Source: Zanthoxylum bungeanum (Eukaryota > Streptophyta > Magnoliopsida > Sapindales > Rutaceae). Taken from it: a DNA stretch of 64,000 nt. Positions 10,177 to 20,652 of this stretch are shown piece by piece. The position numbers were made by a program, and so were the translations under genes. Under the pieces are notes generated by a model. It was not told the origin of the DNA. It did no database searches and saw nothing but the letters and a program-made list of their open reading frames with translations. The DNA lies in NCBI GenBank assembly GCA_019454045.1, contig SKCR01025340.1, positions 372,001-436,000 of the forward strand, in the 5' to 3' direction. Each line of letters opens with the position of its first letter. Position 1 is the first letter of the stretch.

Positions 10177-10775
10177 TCTGATTGAAGCTTTAAAATGATA
10201 ACGGGTCAACTTGTATGAAAACCTTGATGGGCTTAGAAGGTCCAAACATGATTCGAATATGCCAGATGCATGAGTCCGATATCCGCACTGGCTTTCATCA
10301 AGGAAGTGTACGCCTTGTTATGGCATATTTGTAAACTTTTGGATACCTCCAAGTCCGTCTCTACCACAACCGTGATTACCGAGGGCCCAATTCGTCGTTT
10401 CTAGACAATGGCACGATCCCCATAATTGGCTTAGTCAATCTTGTAAATGGGTGGTCTTTGTATTTTACTGATGAAAAGAGACTGAGGTAGCCAAGGTTCA
10501 GCCCTGTAGCATAGGAGAGAACGATATTTGTGTACCCCACATTGGTGCATAAAATGAGTCATACCTAGGGCAGAAATGGACTTACCACGGGTGTGGGAGG
10601 AATAAGGTCGGAAGGGTATATGCTGTTTTTGATAACCACATGCATCTCATGCATCACATGCATACACGCATCATGCTGAGCCCTTGTCTTAAAAGCCATC
10701 ATAGATATCCGTTGGGTTAGAGAAGAATGAAGACTTGTCAAGCAGAGGTTAGCAAGCGGAAACGAAGGTTCTCGC

Positions 10776-12430
10776 ATAGATCAATTGGAGTCCAACATCA
10801 CCAAAATTACCGAGCAACTACAAGCTTTGACCAACGCCATGGCCAGTCTGACAACACTCTGCACAATGGGAATAGAAAACAAGGAGGATGGAAGGCGTGA
10901 GGAGCCTCTGAATAGAGTGAGTGAAGAAATCCTTATTTTTGATGATGACATGGCTGAGTATGCCGCAGGAAGGATAGCCGGGCCTCAGGCAGAGTTACAG
11001 AAACTCAGAGAACAAGTAGAGTCAATTACCCGCAAGATGAAGAGAAAACATTAAGATCTATTAAACTATGATGCGATGACTTATGAAGAACAGCTGCCTC
11101 CCCGATTTAAGATGTCTGACATGGCCAAGTTCAACGGAAACGGAGATTCTAGAGTCCATCTCTGATAATATGTTTCAGTGATGAGTTCAGTGGGTTTGTC
11201 GAAGCGCCAGGTGCAGAAGATGTTTGGGATGTCACTGGAAGGGGCGCCTATAGTATGGTATCATGGCCTGGAGAGAAAGGTTAGAGATGACTGGAGGGCA
11301 TTAGCGGGGGCCTGTCTGAACCAATATGTCACGGACATTGAGATAGGCTTGTCGCTCCGTGACCTAGAAAACACCAAACAGAAGCTAGAAGAGACCTTCA
11401 AAAATTATGTGGATCGCTGGAGAAGCCAACTCTTGAAGATGCAGACACGCCCCTCGGAGAAGGACCAGATTAAGATGATCATTAAGGGCACCAAGCCCTC
11501 CATTTAACAAGCTGAGAAGGATGACCTCCATGATTAGTGACTTTTGACAGTTAAGAGAAACTGTCATGGATAACGAGGAAGAGGAAGCCGAGACCATAAA
11601 GTTTTACAGCCAAAATAGAAATACCATTAGGGGGCCTTCACGGACCAAGCTCACTGCTACTAAGGTCCCCGCCATCAAAAACAGGCGATTCTCCAATTTT
11701 GGCAGACCTTTGTCAAAGGTGTTTGAAAAGATGAAGAGACAATGACTCCAAAAACCCCTAGAACCTAAACCAATTCCCGAACCATGTGCCACGCCACCTG
11801 ACCTAAACCTATGTTGTCACTTCCATCAGTAAAATGGCCACGAAATCGACAACTGTACATGCCTTAAACATTATATCCAAGACCTCATTGACACCTATAA
11901 GATATCCGACCCAGAAAAAAGAACAACCCAACACACACAGAAACCCTCTACCCAACTACCACTCTGTTCCACCACCCACTTACATGATCAACTTCGGCCT
12001 GCCCGAAAGCTTTGTCATCCAAACACTCAACTACCAAGCTTCTTGTATGGGGATATGGGATAGCAGCATTGAAGATGAAACATAGTAGATGAGAGATTTC
12101 TGGGAAAACTTCTCGAGCAGTGACGAAGAGGAGGTAAAGGGGATGACTCGCAGTGGACATTTTTACAGTGATGTAACGGATAAAGGTAAAGAAATGCTAA
12201 AAGAAAGCCAAGAGGTGACGGAGAATATGGATAACACCGAGGAGGATACTGTGTTGCGTCAATTGAAGAAGACACAGGCACAAGTGAGCATATGGGAGTT
12301 ATTATGCGCCTCTCAAGAGCACATGCGTGCCATGGTATAAGTTCTTAGCAAGATAATGGTACCTGAAGATGCAAACCCAATAATGTTCGTAGGGTCAGTA
12401 CAGAAAGAGGGTAGACAGATGATAAGATTT
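10776..12430 (+). pseudogene. Gypsy 1 gag (broken)
   Basis: Gag forms the virus-like particle and packages element RNA. The frame reading DQLESNITKITEQL probably began at 10776, where an ATA stands in place of ATG; the next in-frame TTG at 10785 is not a credible start. A coiled-coil-like N-terminal part (to about 11054) is followed by the core capsid region at 11100-11507 (WYHGLERKVRDDW, FKNYVDRWRSQL, MIIKGTKPS), matching the retrotransposon gag family of Ty3/gypsy. Stops at about 11052, 11163 and 11505 and further stops to 12430 break it. A basic/acidic spacer (about 12089-12340) leads to the protease. Confidence 0.8.
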
Positions 12431-12445
12431 TTTGAAGAATAACTC

Positions 12446-12817
12446 ATGATGGAGGGGAGGAATCACAATAAGCCGTTATCCATAAAAGCAGAAGTAAGAG
12501 GCAAAAAGACATCTTGCGTGATGGTGGATGATGGATCATCTATCAATGTGTGCCCTTTGAAGATTCTGTCAAGGTTAGGTATGCAGACAACAGATCCAAG
12601 CCCCTCCAACATGACTATCAAAGCATATGACGATAGCACACGGGGAGTCGAAGGTACTTTTGTCACAGTAGTCAAAGTGGGCCCGATAGAAGATGAGGTG
12701 GAGTTCACAGTGCTTGATATCCCAGCTAAATTTGCTCTGTTATTGGGGAGGCCATGGTTTCATAGACTTGGGGGCGTGCCATCCACTTTGCACCAGGTTA
12801 TTAAGTTCCCGCATTGA
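12446..12817 (+). pseudogene. Gypsy 1 aspartic protease domain
   Basis: The protease that would cut the gag-pol precursor. The frame holds the retropepsin fold landmarks: VMVDDGSSINV at about residues 26-36 (the active-site triplet reads DDG; D-T/S-G is usual) and LLLGRPWF near residue 98 (the conserved hydrophobic-G-R motif before the C-terminal helix). It is closed by a stop at 12815. It follows the gag spacer directly and precedes the linker to reverse transcriptase. Confidence 0.8.
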
Positions 12818-13690
12818 GAGGAAGTCGTCACCATCAGGGCTGAAGTAGACAATCTTGTGGCTACTTTAGACATACAGCCTTTCACAAGGTTCCAAGTGGC
12901 AGCAAACTTCGATGAATGGGTTGACCATAAAGTGGCTATAATCATGGAAAGAATGAAATATGAGCCGGGCACAAGTTTGAGTGCTAGAGGCCAGGAAAAA
13001 AATAGCACTGCCAGATTTCAAGGGACAGACCACTAGGAGAGGATTGGGGTATGAATCTGATGGGAATGAGCCAAAGACCAAGAAAAAAAGGATGAAGCTG
13101 ATGGAATACTTTGTGAAATCCACAGGATATCAATGAGAGCCTGAACCCGTAGAAGTCAATGGGATCATAATACCAGGATTCAAAATCTTCAAGGATGTGA
13201 TGGGCAAAGAACCACAGGTAGAGGAAGTTGCAAAAAGAAAGATAAATGAGAAGAAGAACTACTGCAGTTGGAGAATCTAATGCGCGAAGAAAGCAAGAAG
13301 ACGAACGAAGACAAGACTGTAAATTACGAAGATGTTTATTTTCCTGACCTATTTGATTGCAATCCTGCATTTAATAATAATAAGGACATTGATTTTGCTT
13401 ACTTGTTCAAGTTTTTTCCTGTTAGTCTGCATCATAACATGCATGACATGAGCATATTTGACATTAACTCAAAAAAGACAAATGCATTTAATCTTGGTAC
13501 ATGTGAAAACCCCAAGGAAATTTCAATTGCAAGTGAGGTTACCTCTGATGAGCGGAAAGAATTAGAGATAATATTAATAAAATTTGTAAAAGTATTCACC
13601 TGGTCCTATGAAGACATGTCAGGAGTGGACAAGGGCATTACCCACAACATGATACCAACTTATCCGAACATGAGACCGGTAAAATAAAAG
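12818..13690 (+). pseudogene. Gypsy 1 protease-to-RT linker
   Basis: The linker is broken in its first half. From 13268 a long frame runs to a stop at 13685, with the phrases LGTCENPKEISI, DERKELEIIL and VFTWSYEDMSG, the standard pre-RT segment of Tat-type polyproteins. An AT-rich stretch coding for many Asn/Phe/Asp residues (about 13330-13490) has a codon bias unlike the flanks. Confidence 0.7.
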
Positions 13691-14137
13691 CTCCGAAGAA
13701 TGAGGCCAGAATGGGCCAAAAAGGTTAGGGAATAAGTCAAGAAGCAGATAGATGTGGGGTTCTTAGAGGTGGTGAAATACCCCAATTGGTTAGCCAACAT
13801 TGTGCCGGTACCGAAGAATGATGGAAAGGTCAGAATGTACGTGGATTATAGGGACCTCAACAAAGCTTGCCCAAAGGATGATTTTCCCCTACCACATATA
13901 GACGTGTTGGTTGATAGCATGGATGGATTCTCAGGATATAACCAGGTCGTCAAGGCCGAAGAAGACAAGCATAAGATTGCATTCGTCACTGAATTGGGTA
14001 TATGTTGTTACAAGGTGATGCCGTTTGGACTTAAGAATGCGGGAGCCACTTATCAACGAATGGCCACTACATTATTCCATGACTTGATGCATAAAGAGAT
14101 TGAGGTATACGTGGATGACATGATGGTTAAATCATAG
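13691..14137 (+). pseudogene. Gypsy 1 reverse transcriptase domain
   Basis: Ty3/gypsy reverse transcriptase, which copies element RNA to DNA. The open part (from about 13754) shows, in order, NIVPVPKNDGKVRM, DYRDLNKACPKDDFPLPHID, MDGFSGYNQ (motif A Asp), MPFGLKNAGATYQR and YVDDMMVKS (catalytic YVDD). About nine residues normally found between the LVDS and MDGF motifs are missing, an internal deletion just before motif A. Stops flank it at 13685 (TAA) and 14138 (TAG). Confidence 0.9.
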
Positions 14138-15000
14138 ACGAGGGCCGGATATATAGAAGCGCTGGAGAAATTCCTTCAAAAGGTCGATAAGTACAACCTC
14201 TGACTCAACCCCACGAAGTGTGTGTTTGAGGTAACATCCGGGAAGTTGTTGGGGGCATACGGTAGGAATGAGATGGATAGAAGTGGACCTTGAAAAAGAT
14301 CAAGGCAATTACTGAGATGCCCACTTCGAAGACAGAAAAGGAAGTTAGAGCTTTTCTATGGAAAATCCAATATATCGGTCAATTCATTGTCAAACTAACA
14401 TTAGTATGTGAGCCCATCTTCAAGCTATTGAGGAAGGACCAGCCTGTGGAGTGGAATAGGCAATGTCAATAATCCTTGACAAAATCAAAGAATACTTGGT
14501 TAAACCGCCCGTCTTGAAACCCTTAAGACCAGGCAAACCCTTGGTGTTGTATTTGGCCATAGAACCCGAAGCACTGGGGGAGATGATGGTACAGGCAGAT
14601 GAGACAGGGGCAAAACATGCAGTCTATTACCTCAGTAAGAAGATGCTTCCATATGAAGCCCGCTATCAAGAGTTGGAAAAGATCTGTTTGGCAGTGATAT
14701 GGGCTTCCCGAAAGTTGTGTCATTACTTCCAATCCTATAATATACAAGTGGTAGCAAATGAGAATCCCCTAAAGTATTTACAGTCAGTACCTTCACTGGT
14801 GGGGAAGTTGGCGAGATGGTTGGTGTTACTGACGGAGTTTGATATAGAATACCTCACCTCTAAGGTAATCAAAGGGCGAGCCGTAGCGAAATTCTTGGCA
14901 TTACAACCCATAGAAGTAGATCAGTATATGTTCGAATTCCCAGACGGTGAGGTTCAAGCCATAACGTCCAGGGTGGTGGAAAAATATTTTCGACGGGGCG
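14138..15000 (+). pseudogene. Gypsy 1 RT thumb and first RNase H domain
   Basis: After the YVDD, the connection region is recognisable (EVRAFLWKIQYIGQFI, about 14340-14390). It is followed after a frame change by the RNase H that degrades the RNA template: HAVYYLSKKMLPYEARYQ, EKICLAVIWASRKL and TEFDIEYLTSK (about 14610-14860). The LYLAIEPEALG segment is typical of plant Ty3/gypsy RNase H, whose first Asp is often replaced. Frames at 14290-14472 and 14463-15113 are offset by a frameshift. Confidence 0.85.
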
Positions 15001-15365
15001 ACAAATTACAAGGGAGCTGTAATAGGAATTGTGATAGTAACCCTAGAAGAAGAAACCCTACCTATGGCCAAAAGGTTGACGTTCGGAGTAACCAAAAACA
15101 TGGCCAAATATGAAGCATGTGTCTTTGGACTGAAAGAAAATAGCCCTAGGAGCTGGGGACGTAGAAGTTTATGGAGACTCGATGTTGGTAGTTCGATAGA
15201 TGCGAGGGGAATGGGAATTGAAGGAAGACTGGTTGAGACACTACCTACTCCATCTCAGGAAGTTGGCACAAGTTATACCCGACTGTAAATTCCAGCACTT
15301 GCCATGAGAAGAGAACCAAATGGCGGACGCACTAGCCATCATAGCTGCAACTTGGGAAAACTTGT
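14985..15365 (+). pseudogene. Gypsy 1 second (archaeal-type) RNase H domain
   Basis: A second RNase H follows the first, the marker of Tat-type elements. After a one-base insertion near 14989 the correct frame reads YFDGATNYKGAVIG (first catalytic Asp), then LTFGVTKNMAKYEACVFGL (conserved Glu). Later parts are frame-disrupted (a stop at about 15286). A phrase similar to FQHLP-EENQMADALA appears near 15293-15340. Function would be lost. Confidence 0.8.
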
Positions 15366-16150
15366 AATGAGACCCATTGTGCTAACAACAGCTAGCAGAC
15401 CGAGTTATGAGATAGAGAGAATCTTAGAAGTAGAAGTTGATGATGGGAAGTCATGATACTATGACATTCTGCAGTATCTAGAACGTGGGGAATTCCCAGA
15501 AGGAGCTGACAAGAAAGACATAATATCCATTTAGAAATTGGCTTCCTAGTATATAAGTTTGAGGGGGGAGAGCTGTACAAGAGACAAGCAAACGGCATCC
15601 AGCTGAAATGTTTAAGAAAAGAAGAGTCTCAGAAGGTGATGTAAGAGGTGCATGATGGAGTATGTGGACCGCACATGAATGGATTGAATTTGTCTATCAA
15701 GATAGTGAGACAGGGATTTTACTGGTCGACTATGGAAGCTGATTGCGCAAAGCTGGGGAATCATTGTCACGATTGCCAGGCACAAGGTAATTTGATCCAT
15801 CTACCACCTACGAAATTGCACGGACTGTCAGAACCATGGCTTTTCTCAGCATGGGGTATTGACATGATTGGAGAAATCATGCCACATGCATCAAATGGAC
15901 ACCGCTTCATAGTAGTGGCGGTAGACTATTTTTCGAAATGGGTGGAAGCCGAGTCATTCCGTAATGTTACGGCAAAGTAGATGGCCAAATTCATAGCCCG
16001 TAATATAGTATATCGATACGGAATGCCATATCACATAGTGAAAAACAATGGAGTCCAAGTTCAAGGAGAAAAAAACGCAATGTTGCAGAAGTAAGGGATA
16101 AGGCATCACAAATCATCACCTGACAGTCCACAGGCTAATGGGGTAGTGGA
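15366..16150 (+). pseudogene. Gypsy 1 integrase, N-terminal part (split by copia A)
   Basis: Integrase joins the DNA copy to the chromosome. From about 15640 the zinc-binding HHCC region is visible (HDGVCGPHMNG, then CAKLGNHCHDCQ). The catalytic core follows with IDMIGEI (first Asp) and VAVDYFSKWVEAE. The second Asp lies in a motif that normally reads TDNG but here reads KNNG, so it is lost. The core is interrupted at 16150 after codons for QANGVV, inside the codon of the third catalytic residue (Glu). The rest is at 35265-35849. Confidence 0.88.
16146..16150. repeat. Target-site duplication of copia A (left copy, gtgga)
   Basis: gtgga at 16146-16150 is repeated at 35265-35269 directly after the 3' LTR of copia A. 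Removing the insertion and one copy restores a continuous integrase reading frame across the join. Confidence 0.95.
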
Positions 16151-16369
16151 TGTTGGACAATTATGACCCATAGCATCACTGTTTGTAAAAGACATGGTGT
16201 TCTTTATACAAATTAACTATGTGACAAAAGAATTGCTCTTTTATCTTTTGTAATTGGATTACTTGGATATATAAATGATAAAAGTCATTATGATTAGTAC
16301 CGGATTAATAAGATATGAGACAGTATTAATCCACGAAAGGTTTAATCATTAAATATCCCTAGTCGTAGT

Positions 16370-16394
16370 ATTATCGAGACTGGACATCGATAAT
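16370..16394. promoter_or_regulatory. Conserved dyad ATTATCGA-N9-TCGATAAT in copia LTRs
   Basis: Perfect 8-bp inverted repeat with a 9-base spacer. The same dyad is present at 33517-33541, 38962-38986, 47319-47343, 29672-29696 and 61287-61311, that is, in every LTR copy that retains this part of the U3. Spacer bases vary slightly while the arms do not. Function is unknown; it could be a protein-binding site. Confidence 0.6.
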
Positions 16395-17195
16395 GCGGAA
16401 TAGGCTAGTATTACACTTGTTCGCGTTATGGAAGCGTAACATCATATTTCTCATATATTTGGGTATTGGATACTCATGCAAGTGTGATAGGAGGGTCTGT
16501 TAGCCGTTGGACCGGGAACAGCTTAGCTCTGGATAGACCCATCGGAATCTCATTGGTAGTATGACTATGTGTCTATGGGAATCCGAATCAAGGTAGGTGT
16601 ATTTGGTCTTAACCTGAGACTTGCATCGCTAATACTTGCGACAATCAGTACGCTTTGGTTTTGGTCGTCCAGAGCTTTAACAGGTTCTGTGTACGCCTCT
16701 TCTAGGTATACTGGGAATCGTAGTGTATTGGGTGTGATGTCAAGATGTAAGTATCACTTCAGTCATATGGAGATGATGATCACGCAGGGATACAAAACTA
16801 GTACTCTTAAATGCTATAGCTATCAGGATAGTATGACTAGGTCATGATTATCCGATTACAGAGACTAGTTGCTAGTGATCCAAAATGTGCTTCGTATGGG
16901 GCAGACACAATTCCAACCCTAGGCCTAGCATGTGACATCAGATACTAGATAGTAATATGCAATACTTAGTATACTACGCCTGATATAGATTATATATTCT
17001 TCGTTGAATATTTCTGGAGAATTGGGTAGGCACGGTGCTTTGTTGGAAGCCAACCATGTCTTGTAAATCGGTAAGAACGTGGTACTAGGTACGCACGTGT
17101 TCGGATAGTCCGACAACCAGATTTACTGCCAACATATCCAAGGATCTCTTGGGTCGCTTCCCAAAGATTCACCAATTACATTTGCCTCGAACAAA

Positions 17196-17330
17196 ATTAA
17201 TCTGGGATTAATTATGAGAGAGAAAATTAATCTGGGATTAATTACGGCAAGAATTGATCTGGGGTTAATTATCAGAGAAAGAATTAATCTGAGATTAATT
17301 ACATCGAGAATCTATCTGGGATTAAATTTG
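17196..17330. repeat. Cluster of ATTAATCTGGGATTAAT palindromes in copia A 5' LTR
   Basis: The 17-mer ATTAATCTGGGATTAAT (a palindrome around CTGGG) begins at 17196 and 17226, with variants at 17253, 17283 and about 17311, roughly every 30 bases. Equivalent clusters are in the LTRs at 34345-34475 and 39785-39860, and in reverse orientation near 21575-21640 and 28775-28855. Confidence 0.8.
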
Positions 17331-18120
17331 TCAAGATGAGAGAACGCGATTAATTTGGAATTAGTCGGCAAAATGAATTTAATAGTGAAATTAGATTTTA
17401 TTATTTAAATTGGGCTAAAATAATATATTAGATATATTAATTGAAATTGGATTTCAATGCGGAATTAAAATTGGATTTAAATTCGTGCGAACAAATTAAT
17501 TTGGAATTAATTTGCGAGCGACTTTGTAATAATTTTGTGAGGCATTATTATTTAATTAAATTGGATTTAATTACGTCGCAACGGAAAATTTGTTTAATCG
17601 GATTAAACGAACCCGAGCCCGAAGTGTGTTGAGCAAGTCCACTTCAATTTTGAATTTAAAGTGGGGCCCACCAACTTACATCAAATGTCTACCTGAGTGA
17701 TGGAAGTGGTTGAGGGCATTTAATGCCTTTTTCCCTCCAACACACTTTGACTTTGATTTTGCTTTTTGGAAAAGCATATACCAAATTTTGAAAGACAATT
17801 TTTTGTAATTGGTTTTTGGAAAACAAAACACAAAACTTTATCTCCCTATTTCTTCCTCCATTGTCGAATATAATACCCTTTGGAAGGGAAATTTTTCTTT
17901 CAATTTTTGTTCTTGCTAGCATATTAGGAGTCAACTTAAGGTGATAGGGAAACTCACCCAAGTATTGGAAACACTCTACAAAGGCTTGGAGCTTCATCTA
18001 CATCTCTTGGAATTTTTGAAATCTCAACCGATCAAAGTAAGTAATTTCCGTAACTTGTCTATGATTTATTCACACACAAATCATCTTAGTGATCTTGTGG
18101 CATGTGTAGGAAACTAATAA

Positions 18121-18134
18121 TGGTATCAGAGCCA
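18121..18134 (+). other. Copia A primer-binding site
   Basis: TGGTATCAGAGCCA, matching the initiator-Met tRNA 3' end, begins two bases after the LTR end. This is the best-preserved primer site of this copia family in the window. Confidence 0.92.
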
Positions 18135-20333
18135 TCCTAAGTTTGATTTGAATTCTAGGATTTATGGACTTTAATTTGTGGATTTTGTGTTTGAAGCATG
18201 ATTTGTCTAAATTGATTGTTGGGTTATGTTTGTATGATGATGAATTGGATTTGTGCATCTTTGGAATTGAGATAAATTGATTAGATCAAAAATTCCTAAT
18301 TCTTGTCACATGGCCGAATACTACCATAGAGTAGCTCATTGTGATTTTTTGAAAATTAGCAATTGGATGTGTTGTTGGCATGAAATGTATGATTAGATGT
18401 TGATTTAATTGGATTAAAATCAAATTGCATGATAATTTCCTTGCCAAAACTGTGAGCCTAAGCATGTTGGAAATAGTTGTTTTGCTTCAATTTGTGTTGG
18501 ACATGAATTGGAATTAATAAGTATGATTAATTGGTTTAATTAGTGTTTTGAAAACATTAGATTAGTTGATTAATTATGTTTATTACACTTTAAATTGAAT
18601 TAATGTGTTTTGGATTAATATGTTAATTTAAATTGTTGTAATTGAGCTAATGGGCTTGGTTGGGCCAAGTTTGATTTTGGACAATTGGGCCTAAAACCAT
18701 TTCCATAAGGTCCAAATATGACTATTGGGCCTTTAATAATTTAATTGGGCCCAATGGGCCAAAATTGATTTTTGGGCAAATGGTGATTCCTAATTGGGCC
18801 TTGGATTTTTGGTTTGATCCATAATACCCAAAGTCCACACCTAAAGAATTAATTGAAAGCACATTGGACTTTAATTGGATAGTATTGGATATTAAATGGG
18901 CCTTTGAGACCAATGAAGATTGGATTTGGATCCAAGTCTAAAAGACACTTTTAAAAGTGTAATTATTTAATTTAGAATTAAAAAAGAATTAGTATTGGAT
19001 ACAATTTAAATTGGATTTAAAATTATAGTTCGATATAATTCAAGAATACGTACTTTAAGTATTTATTCTTAAACGAGTTAGACTCACGCAAATCAAATCG
19101 TTGTATGAACATTGGATGGTCATTAATTCAAAGATTAATTAATTGGATTAGATTGATTGAATAATATTCTTTGTGTGAATACTTGGATGTATATGTATGA
19201 ATAATGTATATCGGATGGATATTAGAAGGGTGGGGGCAATTTTGGAAATTATTGTAATAAATTTAGAATTTATTAAATTGGACCTGCGTGTCCAGCCTAT
19301 TATCTCTTTTCTCATTGTATTTCTCTTCTCACCAATTCCACTCAATGTAAATGAGGTTTCTTTAAAGAATTATGTAATTGGGTAGAAGTATGAATAGTGC
19401 TAGCAGGAGATAGGAAATGGAGAGATTTGTTCTAGGAATAAAATTGTATTATATATCCATCTGCATATCCTTATTCGCACTTTATTATGCTTTTAGAATG
19501 CATGTTTAAGGGTGTATGATGAGACCTAATCAAAGATAATAAATTGGTAGCCAATTTAAGCGAAAAACCCTCACTCAAATATTAAGCGTTTTCCTTCCAT
19601 TGAGTGGTTCTCTCTCAAGATCCAAGATTGGCATTGGTTTGTTGGCCAAAGTCAAGATCAATGTCCATTGCGGATGTGTTTGAACCACGAAAGCTTTGTT
19701 CCATATCGCATGTCTTGGGCGGTTGTGACTTGTTGGCCAAAGTCAAGGTCACTTCTAGTTCATCGACGTGGATTACGAAGCTTTCCCACTGTCAATGGGT
19801 CGCGCTTAACTGGAATCATTAAGTTTGTTGAGCCAAAGCCAAGGCTTAGCTGATTCAGAGGAAAAGGTTAGGAAATATATATTGGATATATATCTCGGAC
19901 TTGGAGGTCCACCTACCGGATCTAGGAATTGGATGGGATCCAATTGATCTTAAAGATCTACCTACTTAAGTTTCATACAGGTTGTTGGCCAAAGTCAAGG
20001 TTGTGTGTTATTTAACGGGATCCTAGCCCACTAGGAAACTGGGTTTCCCGAGTACTCCACAGAGGGTTAGAGGCTCGCCGAAAAATAGTGGGAGGCTAGT
20101 ATTAAATTTTCAATTTCATTTAATACTTGCTTACACGCGCTCTTTTAATTATTTATCATTATTATAAATACATATTAGTTGGACTAATATCTTTCATTGC
20201 TTTCTATGAACAGTTGGACTGTACTTAAAATACTACTCCACTTGTAGTTGGTTATATAGTTGAACTATAGTGACCATTACATTTAGAGTGTACCCGAAAT
20301 CGTTGATTGGATAGTTGGACTATTGCAATCGAG
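18135..20333 (+). mobile_element. Copia A long untranslated leader
   Basis: About 2.2 kb between primer site and gag, unusually long for a Ty1/copia element. It includes TTGGG-CC rich text (about 18650-18900) and three exact copies of TTGGCCAAAGTCAAG (19642, 19733, 19985). The same layout is found in A2, copia B and copia C, so the leader is a conserved part of the family. No protein-coding signature is visible. Confidence 0.8.
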
Positions 20334-20652
20334 ATGGCTGAAAGATTAGAGTTAAGGGACATAATCTTGGGTGAAAATGTCTTTAACGGTGTAAATTTTC
20401 CAGATTGGGAAATGAATCTCAGGATAGTCCAGGGAGTTGAGAAGTTACTCTATTGGATAGAGAAACCTCTCGGGCCCTGATCCCAGAGTTGAGCAAATAG
20501 TAAAGCATGAGCTTTGGAAGACGCATCGTGATGATAACTTTAGTGCTCAATCTATTATGCTTTCCACAATGACTCATTAATTTCATCGTCAGAACTAAGG
20601 ATTAGATCATTATACCATGATGTTGAAATTAAAGGATCTTCATAGATCTAAC
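20334..20652 (+). pseudogene. Copia A gag, N-terminal part (split by A2)
   Basis: Copia gag (UBN2-type capsid) begins at the ATG at 20334: MAERLELRDIILGENVFN, then NFPDWEMNLRIVQG. A frameshift puts a TGA at about 20479. In the next frame the expected capsid text continues (ELWKTHRDDNFSAQSIML). The gene is cut after codons for DLHRSN by the minus-strand element A2, with gag continuing at 29922. Confidence 0.85.
20648..20652. repeat. Target-site duplication of A2 (left copy, ctaac)
   Basis: ctaac at 20648-20652 is repeated at 29917-29921 after the right end of A2. Confidence 0.93.

Larger units (their letters stand above)
9602..10775 (+). mobile_element. Gypsy 1 untranslated leader
   Basis: About 1.2 kb of leader with no coding domain. 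It is colinear with the gypsy 2 leader (54353-55390): shared phrases include CACTTGGTCGCTCGAACCC, the duplicated hairpin modules (9977-10034 and 10114-10176), a patch of ATGCATCTC-like repeats (about 10640-10680), and a block just before gag (AAAGCCATCATAGATA). Conservation of the leader in a copy that has lost gag-pol suggests it carries signals needed in cis. Confidence 0.75.
16151..18119 (+). mobile_element. Copia A 5' LTR
   Basis: A 1,969-bp LTR starting TGTTGGACAATTATGACCC and ending GGAAACTAATA; the 3' copy ends GGAAACTAACA. It contains a perfect dyad ATTATCGA/TCGATAAT (16370-16394), a cluster of ATTAATCTGGGATTAAT palindromes (17196-17330) and an AT-rich middle. Short frames inside have no domain. 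Confidence 0.95.

Noticed and set aside
10785..11054. Gag start at TTG 10785
   Set aside because: TTG starts are not expected in a plant element; an ATA at 10776 in the same frame looks like the mutated ATG.
18121..18134. tRNA gene
   Set aside because: It is only the 3'-end complement used as primer site; no cloverleaf is present here or at the other primer sites.
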